IMG/VR virus record: IMGVR_UViG_3300044981_000245
Coordinates: 1 to 63,253 of that record
Source of the DNA: a virus
Direction: 5' to 3' (one strand)
Length of the DNA stretch: 63,253 nucleotides
Part shown: positions 34,189-42,734 of the stretch, piece after piece
Numbering within the stretch: the first letter of the stretch is position 1
How the letters are laid out: each line of letters starts with the position of its first letter
Translations under genes and position numbers: made by a program
Notes under the pieces: model-generated
Database searches by the model: none
The model's input: the letters and a program-made list of their open reading frames with translations, nothing else
Told to the model about the DNA's origin: nothing

Positions 34189-34408
34189 GGGCTAGCATTT
34201 TCCGATGCTCGAGGTGCTGGAGCTCGGTTGGCTCACCCCCTGGGCGCTTAAACTCGATGAAGACGACAACCGACCCTCGTATAAACAAGTAGTCCGGAAA
34301 CGATCGGCGTCCTTGGCCGGACATCTTGCGCGCGTACCAGCCACGAGCGACAGCCCAGCGGACCACAGGCGTTTGAATATCTTTTTCATTTGCGGTACCG
34401 AAACCCAC
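34112..34408 (-). CDS. VRR-NUC domain nuclease
   Basis: A 98-residue stand-alone VRR-NUC domain. Key features are the N-terminal Glu (ANEKDIQ), SFPDYLF with the catalytic Asp, VVFIEFKRPG (Glu-x-Lys) and the Gln-His-Leu-Glu-His helix. This family is a structure-selective endonuclease of the PD-(D/E)xK type, often beside SNF2 helicases in phages. GTG at 34408 has a GAAGG site; a TTG at 34420 is possible. The start overlaps the polymerase stop. Confidence 0.9.
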   Translation of the reverse strand: MGFGTANEKDIQTPVVRWAVARGWYARKMSGQGRRSFPDYLFIRGSVVVFIEFKRPGGEPTELQHLEHRKMLAHGAFVYWVDDIEDAKAVLSTHEGPT

Positions 34409-36479
34409 GGTGGCCTTCAATTGCGAGCGGGAAGCCTGTCGCCCACGAGGGGACTTTGCACATAATGCGCTTCACCGTCTCGTCTGACAAGGTGCCGATC
34501 GGGACCTCCATGACAGGTTCATCGTGCACATGCATTGCCACTGGAGCACCCAGATCCTCAAAGCCGAACAGCGCGCCCACCAGCAGGTCGCGACAGCCGC
34601 CTTGGTCCTCGTTCTCGCAGAGCTTGCCGCCGTAGGTGTGAGTCGTGCCCCACTTGCGCGAGGCCGTATCCACGCCTTGGTAAATTAGCACGTCGTCCTT
34701 GGTCAGCCGCGGCTGGAAGTAGCGAATCTTGCGGCCCGACGGCAGGCGCATGACAAGCCAGCGGTCCTCTACCTTGAATTTGATCTTGCCGCCCGCTACG
34801 TCGGTGACAGTGCCCGGGTTGGAGACGGCGCGCTTGGCCGCCCACTCCAGATCCTTCCAGCCCTTCACGATCTTGGGGTGCGCCTCGCGCCACAGCAATT
34901 TGAGCGATTCGCAGACGATCCAGATGTCTCGGTCCATGCCGGCATCGCGGCCCTGCTCTACCGCGTACTCGTAATTGTGCTCCGCTGCTGCGCGAATGCC
35001 TTCAGGAATCGGCGCGCCGAGGAGGCTGTTAAGGTCGAGCCGGTTGGTCGCCGCCATTTTGACGAAGGCACCGACTCCACCGCCATAGCCCATCGCGAGT
35101 TCAAGAACCTTCCCGACCTGACGCTGAACCTTTGTGACACTGTCAGGCGCCACGTTAAAGGCCCGAGCATAAGCGACAACATAGAGATCGGGACCTTCCC
35201 GTCGATCGTAGGCTCGGTATGCTTCAAGCTTCCACTCCTCGTTGAAGAGCCAAGCGTTCCACCGCGCCTCTATGCCGGCGAAGTCAGGGAACACGAATTC
35301 TTTGCCTTCATCCGCGATCAGCATGCCGCGGACGCAGGAAGCGAAGACCTTCATGGGGTCGACGCCAGGATACAGGTCTCGGATCCAGTCCAAGTCCCGC
35401 GACCGCGCCGCCTCGATCGCGTTCTCCGGATCGTCAATGACGGGCCGGAACAGGTTGTGGATCTGCACGATGAAGGAGCTGAACCGTCCTGTGGCCGCGC
35501 CATAATACTGCAGCATGCCGCGGATGCGGCCGTCCTTGCACACGGCCTCGCGCATCGCCGGGTACTTCGCCACGGCCTTCATCTGATAGGTGCCGAAGAT
35601 CTTCAGGACAGTTTTAATTTTCTCCGGTACGTCTGCTCGATCAACGAGCTGGCGCACAGTGTCTGCTTGAAGATTTTCCAATCCAGGGAATCCGTGGATA
35701 CGTATCCAAGCAGAGAGTGCTGCCAGACATGACGGTGCCACTCCTGTAATCTCCACGCATTTAGCTTTGAGCTGCTCTTTATACTCATCGATCAGGTACT
35801 CCATGTCGGCAACGGCCGCGAGGTCGACGCGCACGCCGCGGTCATTGATCTTTTGATCGAGGTGATAAACCCGAATCTCTTCTGCAGACATTTCGGGCAG
35901 CTCCGAGTCCACGCATCGTTCAGCACGGACGTCGTCGGCGCAGTAAGGAACCAGTTGCAGAAATCGATCTCGCTCTTCGGCAATGGTTGGGCGCGAGCCA
36001 TCCGCGCGAGGCTTACACAGGTAGCGCATGGCGTTAATTCCAGCGATACGCTTTTTGATCTTGGTATTGAGAGCATTTGCGGCGTCCTCCAGAGCGCCAG
36101 GCATGGACGCGTGTCGTGAGCGTGCCATGCTACAGCGGGTCTGCTCAATTGAGATGGTGGGAAACCCGTAGCGCTTGCCCGCGGGACCGTTCAGGACTTT
36201 ACGTTCGAAGGCGGCATTCCATGCGTGGATCTCGCCGCCAGACTTGATATGCTCGAAGAGGGGTTCCAAGATCGCGGCACGGCGGAGGACGCTGTCGTCC
36301 TCGGGAAATCCATCCTCGGAAAGTCCACCGTTGGGCAGCCAGCAATACACGGGTTCGTTGTCGCCGAATGCCCAGCACACGCAAAGCAGATCCGTGCTCT
36401 CGTCCTCGGCATATCGATATAGGCCGGCCTTCTTCAGGTTGACCCTACTGAACGTCTCGATGTCGAGGGTGAGCTTCAC
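34386..36479 (-). CDS. DNA polymerase, family A
   Basis: A 697-residue replicative polymerase. An N-terminal 3'-5' exonuclease domain begins with LDIETF (Asp6, Glu8). The polymerase domain has motif A around residue 399 (FPDFAGIEAR), motif B around 453-466 (RQVGKVLELAMGYG) and motif C His-Asp-Glu at 652-654. Motif A has DFAGIE instead of the usual DYSQIE; similar variants occur in phage polymerases. The GTG start overlaps the upstream stop. It would copy the genome with the D5-type primase-helicase encoded at 42870. Confidence 0.95.
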   Translation of the reverse strand: MKLTLDIETFSRVNLKKAGLYRYAEDESTDLLCVCWAFGDNEPVYCWLPNGGLSEDGFPEDDSVLRRAAILEPLFEHIKSGGEIHAWNAAFERKVLNGPAGKRYGFPTISIEQTRCSMARSRHASMPGALEDAANALNTKIKKRIAGINAMRYLCKPRADGSRPTIAEERDRFLQLVPYCADDVRAERCVDSELPEMSAEEIRVYHLDQKINDRGVRVDLAAVADMEYLIDEYKEQLKAKCVEITGVAPSCLAALSAWIRIHGFPGLENLQADTVRQLVDRADVPEKIKTVLKIFGTYQMKAVAKYPAMREAVCKDGRIRGMLQYYGAATGRFSSFIVQIHNLFRPVIDDPENAIEAARSRDLDWIRDLYPGVDPMKVFASCVRGMLIADEGKEFVFPDFAGIEARWNAWLFNEEWKLEAYRAYDRREGPDLYVVAYARAFNVAPDSVTKVQRQVGKVLELAMGYGGGVGAFVKMAATNRLDLNSLLGAPIPEGIRAAAEHNYEYAVEQGRDAGMDRDIWIVCESLKLLWREAHPKIVKGWKDLEWAAKRAVSNPGTVTDVAGGKIKFKVEDRWLVMRLPSGRKIRYFQPRLTKDDVLIYQGVDTASRKWGTTHTYGGKLCENEDQGGCRDLLVGALFGFEDLGAPVAMHVHDEPVMEVPIGTLSDETVKRIMCKVPSWATGFPLAIEGHRGFRYRK

Positions 36480-37111
36480 GGAATCAATTTTTCCAGTTTA
36501 TCGAGCTGGCGCCTGATGTCTTTTATCTGCGAGCGAATTTCTTTGCCGTGAGCGGCGGTCAATTTAATCAGGTGTCGTGTCTCGAGCAGGTCATTAAGCC
36601 GGTATCCGACTTCGCGTAGCTTTCTAAACCACGTTGTATCTGGATACGTTCCGGCCAGTGAGGGGTGCGCCGCGCGATTCATGTGTTTGGCAGTCGGCAA
36701 AACAGTGTCGTCTTTAATCACCCGAGCACGTATTATTGCGGGAGCCTCGGCAAAGCGGCGGCTGTGCTGTCTATCGCTTTCCGATATGCCTGCCGCGGCC
36801 GCGGCCGATTTACCAAAATCACTTCCGGTTGCCAGGAGCATGGCTCCCATGCGCGCGATCACTTCTTTACACATCAGATTAGCTTGACGAACCAACTCCG
36901 GCATCACGTGCTTCATCGTGCGCACGGCGGCCGCCAGTCCTTCGGCTTGATCTCGGTACTGCTCCAGTTCTGGCAGATTCTCACACTTACGAATGGCAAC
37001 GCGAAGAGTCTCTATCTTGTGTGGCAGAGGAACGCTGGCGATGCGCTCGGCGGTTACGTACGTAGGCAGTGGTTGAAGTTTTGGAGGCGTGAAAACAACT
37101 AAATTGCGCAC
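36476..37111 (-). CDS. Phage replication-region protein, helical
   Basis: A 211-residue protein starting at a GTG two bases after the upstream stop with an AGAGG site before it. It is helical and basic. The middle contains an ARMGAMLLATGSDFGKSAAAAAGISESDRQHSRRFA segment-type region (about residues 90-125) resembling a helix-turn-helix found in several phage proteins of the DNA-replication region. The C-terminus is a coiled helix with Arg/Lys/Asp. A DNA-binding role is inferred only. Confidence 0.65.
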   Translation of the reverse strand: MRNLVVFTPPKLQPLPTYVTAERIASVPLPHKIETLRVAIRKCENLPELEQYRDQAEGLAAAVRTMKHVMPELVRQANLMCKEVIARMGAMLLATGSDFGKSAAAAAGISESDRQHSRRFAEAPAIIRARVIKDDTVLPTAKHMNRAAHPSLAGTYPDTTWFRKLREVGYRLNDLLETRHLIKLTAAHGKEIRSQIKDIRRQLDKLEKLIP

Positions 37112-37113
37112 GG

Positions 37114-37398
37114 CTATCGTACCTCTGTAACACAGCCAGCTGCGGGCGTGCATACGGCGTACGCACCCGTGCGCGCGTCTCCGCGCACAACGCCAATCCA
37201 GTTAAAAAGTCTGCGCCAGAGGTAGCTGCGCACCACCGACACGGCGACGAACCAAAAGGTGATCTTGAGATTACTAACCCAGTTGGGGTGCAAGCCATAC
37301 GCCGGATAGATTGCGAGCTGCCCGACAAGGACGCCGATGACGAAGCTGGCAATGTTGCCGGTGATCGTCTCGACCGCGCTCTGGCGTTTGGTTTGCAT
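37114..37398 (-). CDS. Small membrane protein (DUF7220-like)
   Basis: A 94-residue protein with a basic N-terminus (QTKRQSAVET) and two membrane helices: FVIGVLVGQLAIYPAYGL and a second beginning ITFWFVAVSVVRSYLWRR. This pattern is common in phage genomes and resembles the DUF7220 family; function unknown. It lies upstream of a 74-bp stretch bounded by an 11-bp inverted repeat. Confidence 0.7.
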   Translation of the reverse strand: MQTKRQSAVETITGNIASFVIGVLVGQLAIYPAYGLHPNWVSNLKITFWFVAVSVVRSYLWRRLFNWIGVVRGDARTGAYAVCTPAAGCVTEVR

Positions 37399-37405
37399 GG
37401 AAAGA

Positions 37406-37479
37406 AGGACCTGCGGCGGGATCTTAGAGAGCCGATTGCGTGACCTTAGTCCGATCGTGCCCTACCTTCCGCAGGTCCT
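37406..37479. repeat. 11-bp inverted repeat bounding the gap before DUF2815
   Basis: AGGACCTGCGG at 37406-37416 is the exact reverse complement of 37469-37479, with 52 bases between. It fills the only notable gap (37399-37486) in this section of the minus-strand gene chain. It could form a long-range RNA hairpin in the transcript between the single-strand-binding gene and the membrane protein gene, or be a protein site. No T-run follows, so it is not a standard terminator. Confidence 0.7.
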
Positions 37480-37486
37480 AACCAGT

Positions 37487-38161
37487 TCAATCCCAACCGT
37501 CATTGCTCGTCGCAGGAGCCGATTTATCCTCCGCCAAAGGCGTGAATTCGTCTTCTGCGTCGATTTCGGACTGCGTGAACGGCGGTCCGTCCTTGACGAA
37601 CTGCACACCGCGCAGGTTGACGCCGATACGCTTGGCGTAGCTGCCGTGCGTGGCGTGGCCCCAGATGGTGCTGCTAAGGAGACCGAAGCAGCCATCGTAC
37701 GGATATCCCTTCTCGCCGGGAATGGCCTTGGTGCCGTTGACTTTGGCAACCCCTGGCTTCTTCTTCTTGTTGTGCGAGGTCACGATGAACATGCCGGCGT
37801 AGCCTGAGTACTTCTCGTACTTGGGGGCGTCGCCGTCGGTGAAAGGGACTTGGATGCCGTCCTCGGCATTCTTGGGATCGTTGAGGTCAAGCGCCGGCGT
37901 ACCGGCGATGAACTTGACCCGCAGCTTGCGCAGTGCAAGCGCGACGACGCCATATGTCTGCTTCGAGATGCTGGCGGCGGTGTCAAGATAGATCTTGATG
38001 TCGGCGGCACCGCGGGCGTCGGACGGGTCGAGGATCTGGGTCGCTTCCCAGCGCGGGTCCTGGCCCTGCTGGAAAGCCTTCGGCTCCTCGAGCCGGAGGA
38101 AGCGCATCCTGCCGTAGCACTGGATGATATCGCTTGTGGGGTTTAGGATTTTGTCGGCCAT
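37487..38161 (-). CDS. Single-stranded DNA-binding protein (DUF2815)
   Basis: A 224-residue protein of the DUF2815 family, which is structurally related to T7 gp2.5-type OB-fold single-strand binders. Visible features are the N-terminal FLRLEEPKAF, a central GVVALALRKLRVKF region and a conserved Trp-Gly-His-Ala block near residue 170. The C-terminal tail is acidic and ends in Gly-Trp-Asp, as in SSB proteins that recruit partners. It overlaps the YqaJ exonuclease gene, forming a recombination/replication pair. Confidence 0.85.
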   Translation of the reverse strand: MADKILNPTSDIIQCYGRMRFLRLEEPKAFQQGQDPRWEATQILDPSDARGAADIKIYLDTAASISKQTYGVVALALRKLRVKFIAGTPALDLNDPKNAEDGIQVPFTDGDAPKYEKYSGYAGMFIVTSHNKKKKPGVAKVNGTKAIPGEKGYPYDGCFGLLSSTIWGHATHGSYAKRIGVNLRGVQFVKDGPPFTQSEIDAEDEFTPLAEDKSAPATSNDGWD

Positions 38162-38823
38162 GCTGAGAACTCCGTAGTAGGATCGATTTCGGAAGGTTTA
38201 CGTGGAAGCACTATCGTAGGCGCTTTAGGCAGATCGTTCTTGATCGCGATCATTTCCGCAAGAAAGGTCTGCACTCCTGCGTCCAGCTTATCAAAGTACT
38301 CGGGGTCTGGATAGACCCGAATCTTAAAATCTGCAAGCCCGGGCCAATATGAGACGAAGTCCAGCCACTTGCGTTGCGACACCCAGAGCGCACCCTGACA
38401 CTGGGCGACATGCTCGGGCGGTAGGCGGTTCTTGATGAGGACTTCGATCTGCAGGTGCGGGAGCTTTGTCTTGATCTCAAGCATCCCGTCCTCGCCGATC
38501 AGCGAGTCGGGGCTGCAGCCGACATAGCCCATCGGTAGCTGGCGACGGATGAAGCCAACTTGGCGCAGCGGCTCGGCGTAGTCGAAGCTGAGACGCTCAC
38601 GCATCTCGCCCTCCATCTCGTGGCCGCGCTCCGTGTGGGCGTTGGAGAAGGAGTCCGCGGGCAGACCCGTGAGCTGCTCGCCGATGAGCTCCAGCATGTA
38701 TTTGCGGCGGGTTTTGCCCTCGCCGCCTGCGAGCATAGAGTGGAACGCGGAGGCGGTGGGGATACCCCGGCGGCACTCGCGCCACTCGGGCGTCCCTTGA
38801 GCACAGGTGAAGATTTCAATCAT
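38143..38823 (-). CDS. YqaJ/lambda-exonuclease-like recombination nuclease
   Basis: A 226-residue protein whose ATG overlaps the upstream stop. It has a GTPEWRECRRG N-terminus, a helix with an ERGHEMEGEMR segment, and the catalytic GCSPDSLI...LEIKTK block (Asp then Glu-x-Lys), typical of the YqaJ family. These 5'-3' exonucleases act with a single-strand binder or annealing protein in phage recombination. It is coupled to the DUF2815 SSB. Confidence 0.9.
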   Translation of the reverse strand: MIEIFTCAQGTPEWRECRRGIPTASAFHSMLAGGEGKTRRKYMLELIGEQLTGLPADSFSNAHTERGHEMEGEMRERLSFDYAEPLRQVGFIRRQLPMGYVGCSPDSLIGEDGMLEIKTKLPHLQIEVLIKNRLPPEHVAQCQGALWVSQRKWLDFVSYWPGLADFKIRVYPDPEYFDKLDAGVQTFLAEMIAIKNDLPKAPTIVLPRKPSEIDPTTEFSAWPTKS

Positions 38824-39307
38824 AGGACCGCCAATCAACAAAAGTGCCTGCGGGCTTGTCAAAAGGGTAGAAGCCCCACCCCGACCGTTTAGTGCCGGTC
38901 ATTACGACAGTCCAGAATCGATCTCTGTCGTAACCACCTAGGACGTAGTGCTCGAAATCACCCGAGCGAAAATGAAACCGGTGCTTGGTCACCCGGCGGA
39001 TGTACTTTAGCTCGCCGTGCTCGAACACCTTCTCCATATAATGTGCCAGCGGGAATGTCACAAACCACTGCCATGGATGGGTGTGTGATGCACGGTCGTC
39101 GTCCCCGCGCCAGAAGCGGTGCAGTCGTAGCGTGTATCCGTTGACGTACACAATCCAGCGGTCCAAATACCGCTCCTTCCCCACGTACACCGTCGAGATA
39201 TCCACGCCCCATCGGCGGTCCAAGAGGTCGAACCCCTTGAACCAGCCGACGGCACCGCCGCGCCCTCGCGGCGTGTACGTGAAGCTACTTACGCTAAAGC
39301 CGCGCAT
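38816..39307 (-). CDS. Cupin-like protein
   Basis: A 163-residue protein with strands carrying LRLHRF, a His-Thr-His-Pro-Trp-Gln-Trp motif, TFPLAHYMEKV and a later HRFHFRSGDFEHYV segment, so the two cupin-type metal-binding motifs are visible. Proteins of this shape are common in phages and annotated only as cupin-like. Overlaps both neighbours. Substrate unknown; a sugar or nucleotide role is possible because an RmlB-like gene lies two genes upstream. Confidence 0.7.
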   Translation of the reverse strand: MRGFSVSSFTYTPRGRGGAVGWFKGFDLLDRRWGVDISTVYVGKERYLDRWIVYVNGYTLRLHRFWRGDDDRASHTHPWQWFVTFPLAHYMEKVFEHGELKYIRRVTKHRFHFRSGDFEHYVLGGYDRDRFWTVVMTGTKRSGWGFYPFDKPAGTFVDWRSYD

Positions 39308-39825
39308 TCCGCGATGACTTTGCCGTAGTCGGCAACAGCAATGCTGGCAACGATCGGCGGCTTGTCTGCGCCCGCGTACTTCTGCAGTATCGCAACAGGC
39401 TTTTCCTTGCTGCCGAGGCGCGTCGACGCTTGAGTCAACGCGGTGCGCAGGTCGGAGTCGGTGTAGACCTTCTCGTCAGCTGAAGAAGATAGCGATGCCG
39501 AGGGTGTCTCCACCACCGCAGAGGCTGGAGCTTGCGGTTCCGGCGCTGGCGCGGCTTTCGCTGGGCGGCCGCGGCGCTTTGCTGGCGCTTCCGCAGTCAC
39601 AACCGGCGCAGTCGACGGCGCATCCGTGGCCGTGGCAGGGGCAGCCGCGTTCATGGGGGTCGTTACTGGTTCTGCGCATTCTGCACCATTGAGTAGGAAA
39701 TTCAGATAAATCGCCGCATCGCTGGCGATCTGCGCCGCGGTCTGCGACGTCGAGGGGCCAAAGCCGCACGCGTTCACCGCCAAACGAAGCGCCTCCAGAC
39801 GCAATTGAGAGAGTTCTGCAGCCAT
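39289..39825 (-). CDS. Hypothetical protein with AT-hook-like linker
   Basis: A 178-residue protein. Helical N-terminus (about 50 residues), an Ala/Pro/Thr-rich linker with KRRGRPAKAAPA (AT-hook-like), and a C-terminal folded domain of about 65 residues with DLRTALTQASTRLGSK and an IVASIAVADYGKV end. The C-terminal domain resembles small helical domains in phage single-strand-binding or recombination regions. A DNA-binding role is inferred from the hook and the neighbours. The ATG overlaps the upstream stop. Confidence 0.65.
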   Translation of the reverse strand: MAAELSQLRLEALRLAVNACGFGPSTSQTAAQIASDAAIYLNFLLNGAECAEPVTTPMNAAAPATATDAPSTAPVVTAEAPAKRRGRPAKAAPAPEPQAPASAVVETPSASLSSSADEKVYTDSDLRTALTQASTRLGSKEKPVAILQKYAGADKPPIVASIAVADYGKVIAECAALA

Positions 39826-40835
39826 TACTTTGACTCCTGAGTCATTAACCAATGAGGGTTCTCTAACGACCAGCGCGTAATCTCTTCCACCGCGGTCTTG
39901 ATCTTAATGCGGGGCTCCCACCCCATAGCAGCCATTTTGCTACCGTCGAGCGCGTAACGCAAGTCATGGCCGGGGCGATTGCCCGGCCGGGCGCCATCAA
40001 CTAGCAGATATTTTAGCTCCTGCGCGACAGGCCAAGACATGGCGTCGGTGATCCATTTAGCCAGAGTGAGATTGTCGACCTCTTCTTTGCCGACAATGTT
40101 GTACTTCTCACCGGGGACGCCTTTGCTTAGCAGGAACATGACCGCGTCCGCCACGTCCTCGGCGTCGATATAGAACCGAGTACCTGGTGTCCCGCGATCC
40201 TTGTTGGCATGAATGACGACCGTCTTGCCGTCACGGATCTTGGCGATCGTGCCGGGGATCATCTTCTCGGGGTGCTGGCGTATACCACAGACGTTCATGG
40301 TATGGGTGATAATGACGGGCACGCCGTAGGTGCGGAAATAGGAGAACGCGAGCTGCTCGCCTCCGGCCTTGGTGGCCGAGTACGGGTTGCTGCAGCTGTA
40401 ACGGTCGTCCTCTTTATACTTCACGCCCTCGGGAGCGGGGCCGAAGACCTCGTCCGTGGAAAAGTAGATGAACATCTGCGGCTTTGTCTTGCGGGCGAAC
40501 TCAAGCAGATTGCAGGTGGCAACGACATTGTCCTGCACGAACTCCATAGGCAGTGCTATGCTGCGGTCTACGTGGGTCGCCGCGGCAAGGTGCACGATGC
40601 AGTTGTGATATCCGAGCTGCTCAATCAGAAGATCGTTCATCGGCGCGCGCAGGTCATGGTAGAAGAACTTGACGCGCGGATTCTTTACAGCACCGACCTC
40701 GGCCAAGCGATTCAGATTGCCTGAACCGTCGAGGCGGTCGATCAGCGTCATCTGCGCGTACGGATAGAGCTCCAGGATATAGTCGACGAGGTGGTGGCCG
40801 ATGAAGCCGGCGCCGCCCGTGATGAGGATTCTCAC
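39825..40835 (-). CDS. dTDP-glucose 4,6-dehydratase-like SDR epimerase
   Basis: A 336-residue extended short-chain dehydrogenase. The NAD-binding motif GGAGFIG is at residues 7-13; FSTDEVFG near residue 125 and YSATK near 152 carry the Thr/Asp-Glu and Tyr-x-x-x-Lys catalytic residues. The Thr-Asp-Glu triad is typical of RmlB-type 4,6-dehydratases, which make 4-keto-6-deoxy sugars from nucleotide sugars. It may feed the glycan cassette further upstream (46363-52977). GTG start overlaps the preceding gene. Confidence 0.88.
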   Translation of the reverse strand: MRILITGGAGFIGHHLVDYILELYPYAQMTLIDRLDGSGNLNRLAEVGAVKNPRVKFFYHDLRAPMNDLLIEQLGYHNCIVHLAAATHVDRSIALPMEFVQDNVVATCNLLEFARKTKPQMFIYFSTDEVFGPAPEGVKYKEDDRYSCSNPYSATKAGGEQLAFSYFRTYGVPVIITHTMNVCGIRQHPEKMIPGTIAKIRDGKTVVIHANKDRGTPGTRFYIDAEDVADAVMFLLSKGVPGEKYNIVGKEEVDNLTLAKWITDAMSWPVAQELKYLLVDGARPGNRPGHDLRYALDGSKMAAMGWEPRIKIKTAVEEITRWSLENPHWLMTQESK

Positions 40836-41134
40836 TTCGAACGCTCCGCTTCGATCTCAAGTTGCAGAATCGCCAGGGCGCGCCACGCGACTTTGGCGCT
40901 GTGGCGGCCGCCATCGGTATCGAGCGTACCGCGCTCTACCAGATGACGAAGCAGACAATCGGCGTGGTCCATGGACTTACCGCGGGACCAATGCAAAGGC
41001 TGCCCTGGATTGTGGGTTTCGTTACCGATCCGCGATACTTCCGCTACCGCGGTGAGTGCGTCGGGAAAATAATCGAGGACGCCGGTGCAAACAGGAAGAG
41101 TCTTGCGAACTTTGGCATCGGTCGGCAGGCTCAT
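40832..41134 (-). CDS. dATP/dGTP diphosphohydrolase-like (DUF5664)
   Basis: A 100-residue protein. LPVCTGVLDYFPDALTAVAEVS, then Gly-Asn-Glu-Thr-His-Asn-Pro-Gly and LHWSRGKSMDHADCLLRHL, match the family annotated as dATP/dGTP diphosphohydrolase N-terminal/DUF5664, a MazG-like helical fold with acidic metal-binding residues. It would adjust nucleotide pools. Overlaps both neighbours. Specificity cannot be read from sequence. Confidence 0.8.
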   Translation of the reverse strand: MSLPTDAKVRKTLPVCTGVLDYFPDALTAVAEVSRIGNETHNPGQPLHWSRGKSMDHADCLLRHLVERGTLDTDGGRHSAKVAWRALAILQLEIEAERSK

Positions 41135-41415
41135 TGCTTGCCTCCCACCGTGACGCTGTCGCCGAGCTTGTACTCGCAGCGGGTAGTCGACTCGCGCGTG
41201 AGTGCGTCCGCTAGCGATATCGCCATCATGTTGGCAACTTCGATGTTGGTGTACAGCTTGTTCTTAATGAGCGCAGCCCCCAGCGAGCTTGTGATCTCAA
41301 GATAAGACGCGAAGCAATAGCGCCCGTCGTAGAAAGCCACGACCTTATCACGGTCCGCGACGATGGCGGCGAAGCACTCGTCCAGTTGATCTTTGACTTC
41401 TTTAGATAGGGACAA
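41131..41415 (-). CDS. Hypothetical small protein
   Basis: A 94-residue protein starting with TTG five bases after a GGAGAAAG site inside the end of the upstream gene. Two helices surround a Tyr/Phe-rich centre (AFYDGRYCFASYLEI). No family was recognised. Overlaps both neighbours. Confidence 0.6.
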   Translation of the reverse strand: MSLSKEVKDQLDECFAAIVADRDKVVAFYDGRYCFASYLEITSSLGAALIKNKLYTNIEVANMMAISLADALTRESTTRCEYKLGDSVTVGGKQ

Positions 41416-42196
41416 GCTGCTTTCTCCTTAAGGCGAGCGGGACGAGCATTTCCTTGCCGCGGGACCACCCGCCGCAATTCTGGCATTGGAAGCGCGGGTA
41501 CTTGCCCTGCTGCAGGACTCGGTATCCTTGGTGCTGCAGCTTGTCGCTGCCGCACTTAGGACACACCGACTGCTCCGAGGGCTCGTATGCGCCGATGTTT
41601 GGGTGATTTTCAATCCACGGTCGCAGTTTCAGGTAGACCTCCTCGGTCGCCTGTACGTCGCGCCGATTGTATTTCTTCATTTCCTTCCACGCGCCGGGGT
41701 CATCCGCGAGGCAGGCTTTCCACAGATCAAACCCTGGGTACTTCTTGTGCTCGTCCTTGGGTACGTTAGTCAGGTGCGCCGAGGTCCACGCGAGCTTCTG
41801 AGAGGTAAATGCGAAGTATTTCTTGGCAACAATGAGCGTGTCTACGACACGGAAAGGACGCGGCGGCGGGTAGCCGTGCTCGATAAGGCGCGCATTAATC
41901 TTCCGTACATCAAATTTTTTGCCATTCTGCGCCACGACAATGTCTGCATCGTCGAGTAGCTCGCGGATCTCGCCGGCGAGCGCCTTGTCATCGCGCACCT
42001 TCGTGGCGCCTCGGCCGCCGGTGTCGCCGTAGTATATTTTCTTTTCCCCAAGCCATTTTGCAGCATAAGAAAGTATGGACCACTCGGTTTTGATGAAGTC
42101 AACGCCGACGTTCTGATCCCACAAACCCCAAACATACGCCTCGATGGGCGCGGTCTCGATGTCGATCGTAAGGATGCCGACGCTGGATTTACTCAT
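41402..42196 (-). CDS. DEDD 3'-5' exonuclease with zinc ribbon
   Basis: A 264-residue protein. RNase H-like exonuclease domain: LTIDIETAP (Asp and Glu of motif 1), VVAQNGKKFDVRKIN (motif 2 Asp) and YNRRDVQATEEV (motif 3 Asp). A C-terminal zinc ribbon follows (Cys-Pro-Lys-Cys ... Cys-Gln-Asn-Cys). This phage family is annotated as ribonuclease-H-like exonuclease; it may degrade host DNA or proofread. Overlaps both neighbours. Confidence 0.85.
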   Translation of the reverse strand: MSKSSVGILTIDIETAPIEAYVWGLWDQNVGVDFIKTEWSILSYAAKWLGEKKIYYGDTGGRGATKVRDDKALAGEIRELLDDADIVVAQNGKKFDVRKINARLIEHGYPPPRPFRVVDTLIVAKKYFAFTSQKLAWTSAHLTNVPKDEHKKYPGFDLWKACLADDPGAWKEMKKYNRRDVQATEEVYLKLRPWIENHPNIGAYEPSEQSVCPKCGSDKLQHQGYRVLQQGKYPRFQCQNCGGWSRGKEMLVPLALRRKQLVPI

Positions 42197-42383
42197 CGTC
42201 CTTCCCGAACACGCCCGTGTCCTCGGGGACTTCCTGCGGTGTGATTGCCATCACGAGAAGCTTCGCGGGGTTGTGGCCGCCGAGCACGATATCCACAGCC
42301 TTGAGGGCCGCCTCGCGATTCGGAGCGTACGCGTAATAGGGTATTTCATGCCCCACACTGCTGATTCGCCAATATCTGGACAT
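42189..42383 (-). CDS. Small hypothetical protein
   Basis: A 64-residue protein with an AAGGAG site five bases before its ATG. It has a short beta-hairpin-like start (YWRISSVG), an EAALKAVDIVLG helix and an acidic end. It overlaps the exonuclease start and is the first gene after the small divergent region at 42384-42443. Confidence 0.65.
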   Translation of the reverse strand: MSRYWRISSVGHEIPYYAYAPNREAALKAVDIVLGGHNPAKLLVMAITPQEVPEDTGVFGKDDE

Positions 42384-42443
42384 CGTGACTCCTTGAGCCT
42401 ATATTTGCACGTCAATCTGCCCCCGTCAATACAGGAGCTCAAC
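42384..42443. promoter_or_regulatory. Divergent intergenic region with CGTCAAT repeats
   Basis: This gap separates a minus-strand gene from a plus-strand gene. Two direct CGTCAAT copies lie 14 bp apart (42410-42416 and 42424-42430). On the minus strand each reads ATTGACG, a -35-like sequence, followed by an AT-rich AAATATAGG. A minus-strand promoter is possible, but the spacing is not ideal. AGGAG sites for both flanking genes are present. Confidence 0.45.
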
Positions 42444-42734
42444 ATGTTGGTAGGACAATTCTTCGCCTTCTTCCGCCCCGACGCCAACGGCGTCATGCAG
42501 ATCCGCACCGGCAAGGTCGTGCAGCAGATCGGCGATCGGCATCGCCTCGAGTTCGACGGCAAGATCAATTTCTCGAACGTGTTCAGCCCGCAGCAGCTGG
42601 AGAGTTTTGCCTTCTTCAAAAAGCACGCGGACATGCAGGCGTTCCTCGATGATCTCACGGCGCCTAAGGAGGCGAATATCCCCACGGCATCGCCGCCAAT
42701 GGTTGAGTCTGCGAAAGACACTCTGAACTCGTAA
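42444..42734 (+). CDS. Lone plus-strand small protein in early region
   Basis: A 96-residue protein with a CAGGAG site. It has a compact beta-rich domain (FFAFFRPDANGVMQI, RTGKVVQQIGDRHRLEF), an LESFAFFKKHADMQAFLDDL helix and a Pro/Ser tail. It opposes all surrounding genes and its last 71 bases overlap the end of the minus-strand gene at 42664-42873. Good codon and residue usage favour it being real. Function unknown. Confidence 0.55.
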   Translation: MLVGQFFAFFRPDANGVMQIRTGKVVQQIGDRHRLEFDGKINFSNVFSPQQLESFAFFKKHADMQAFLDDLTAPKEANIPTASPPMVESAKDTLNS

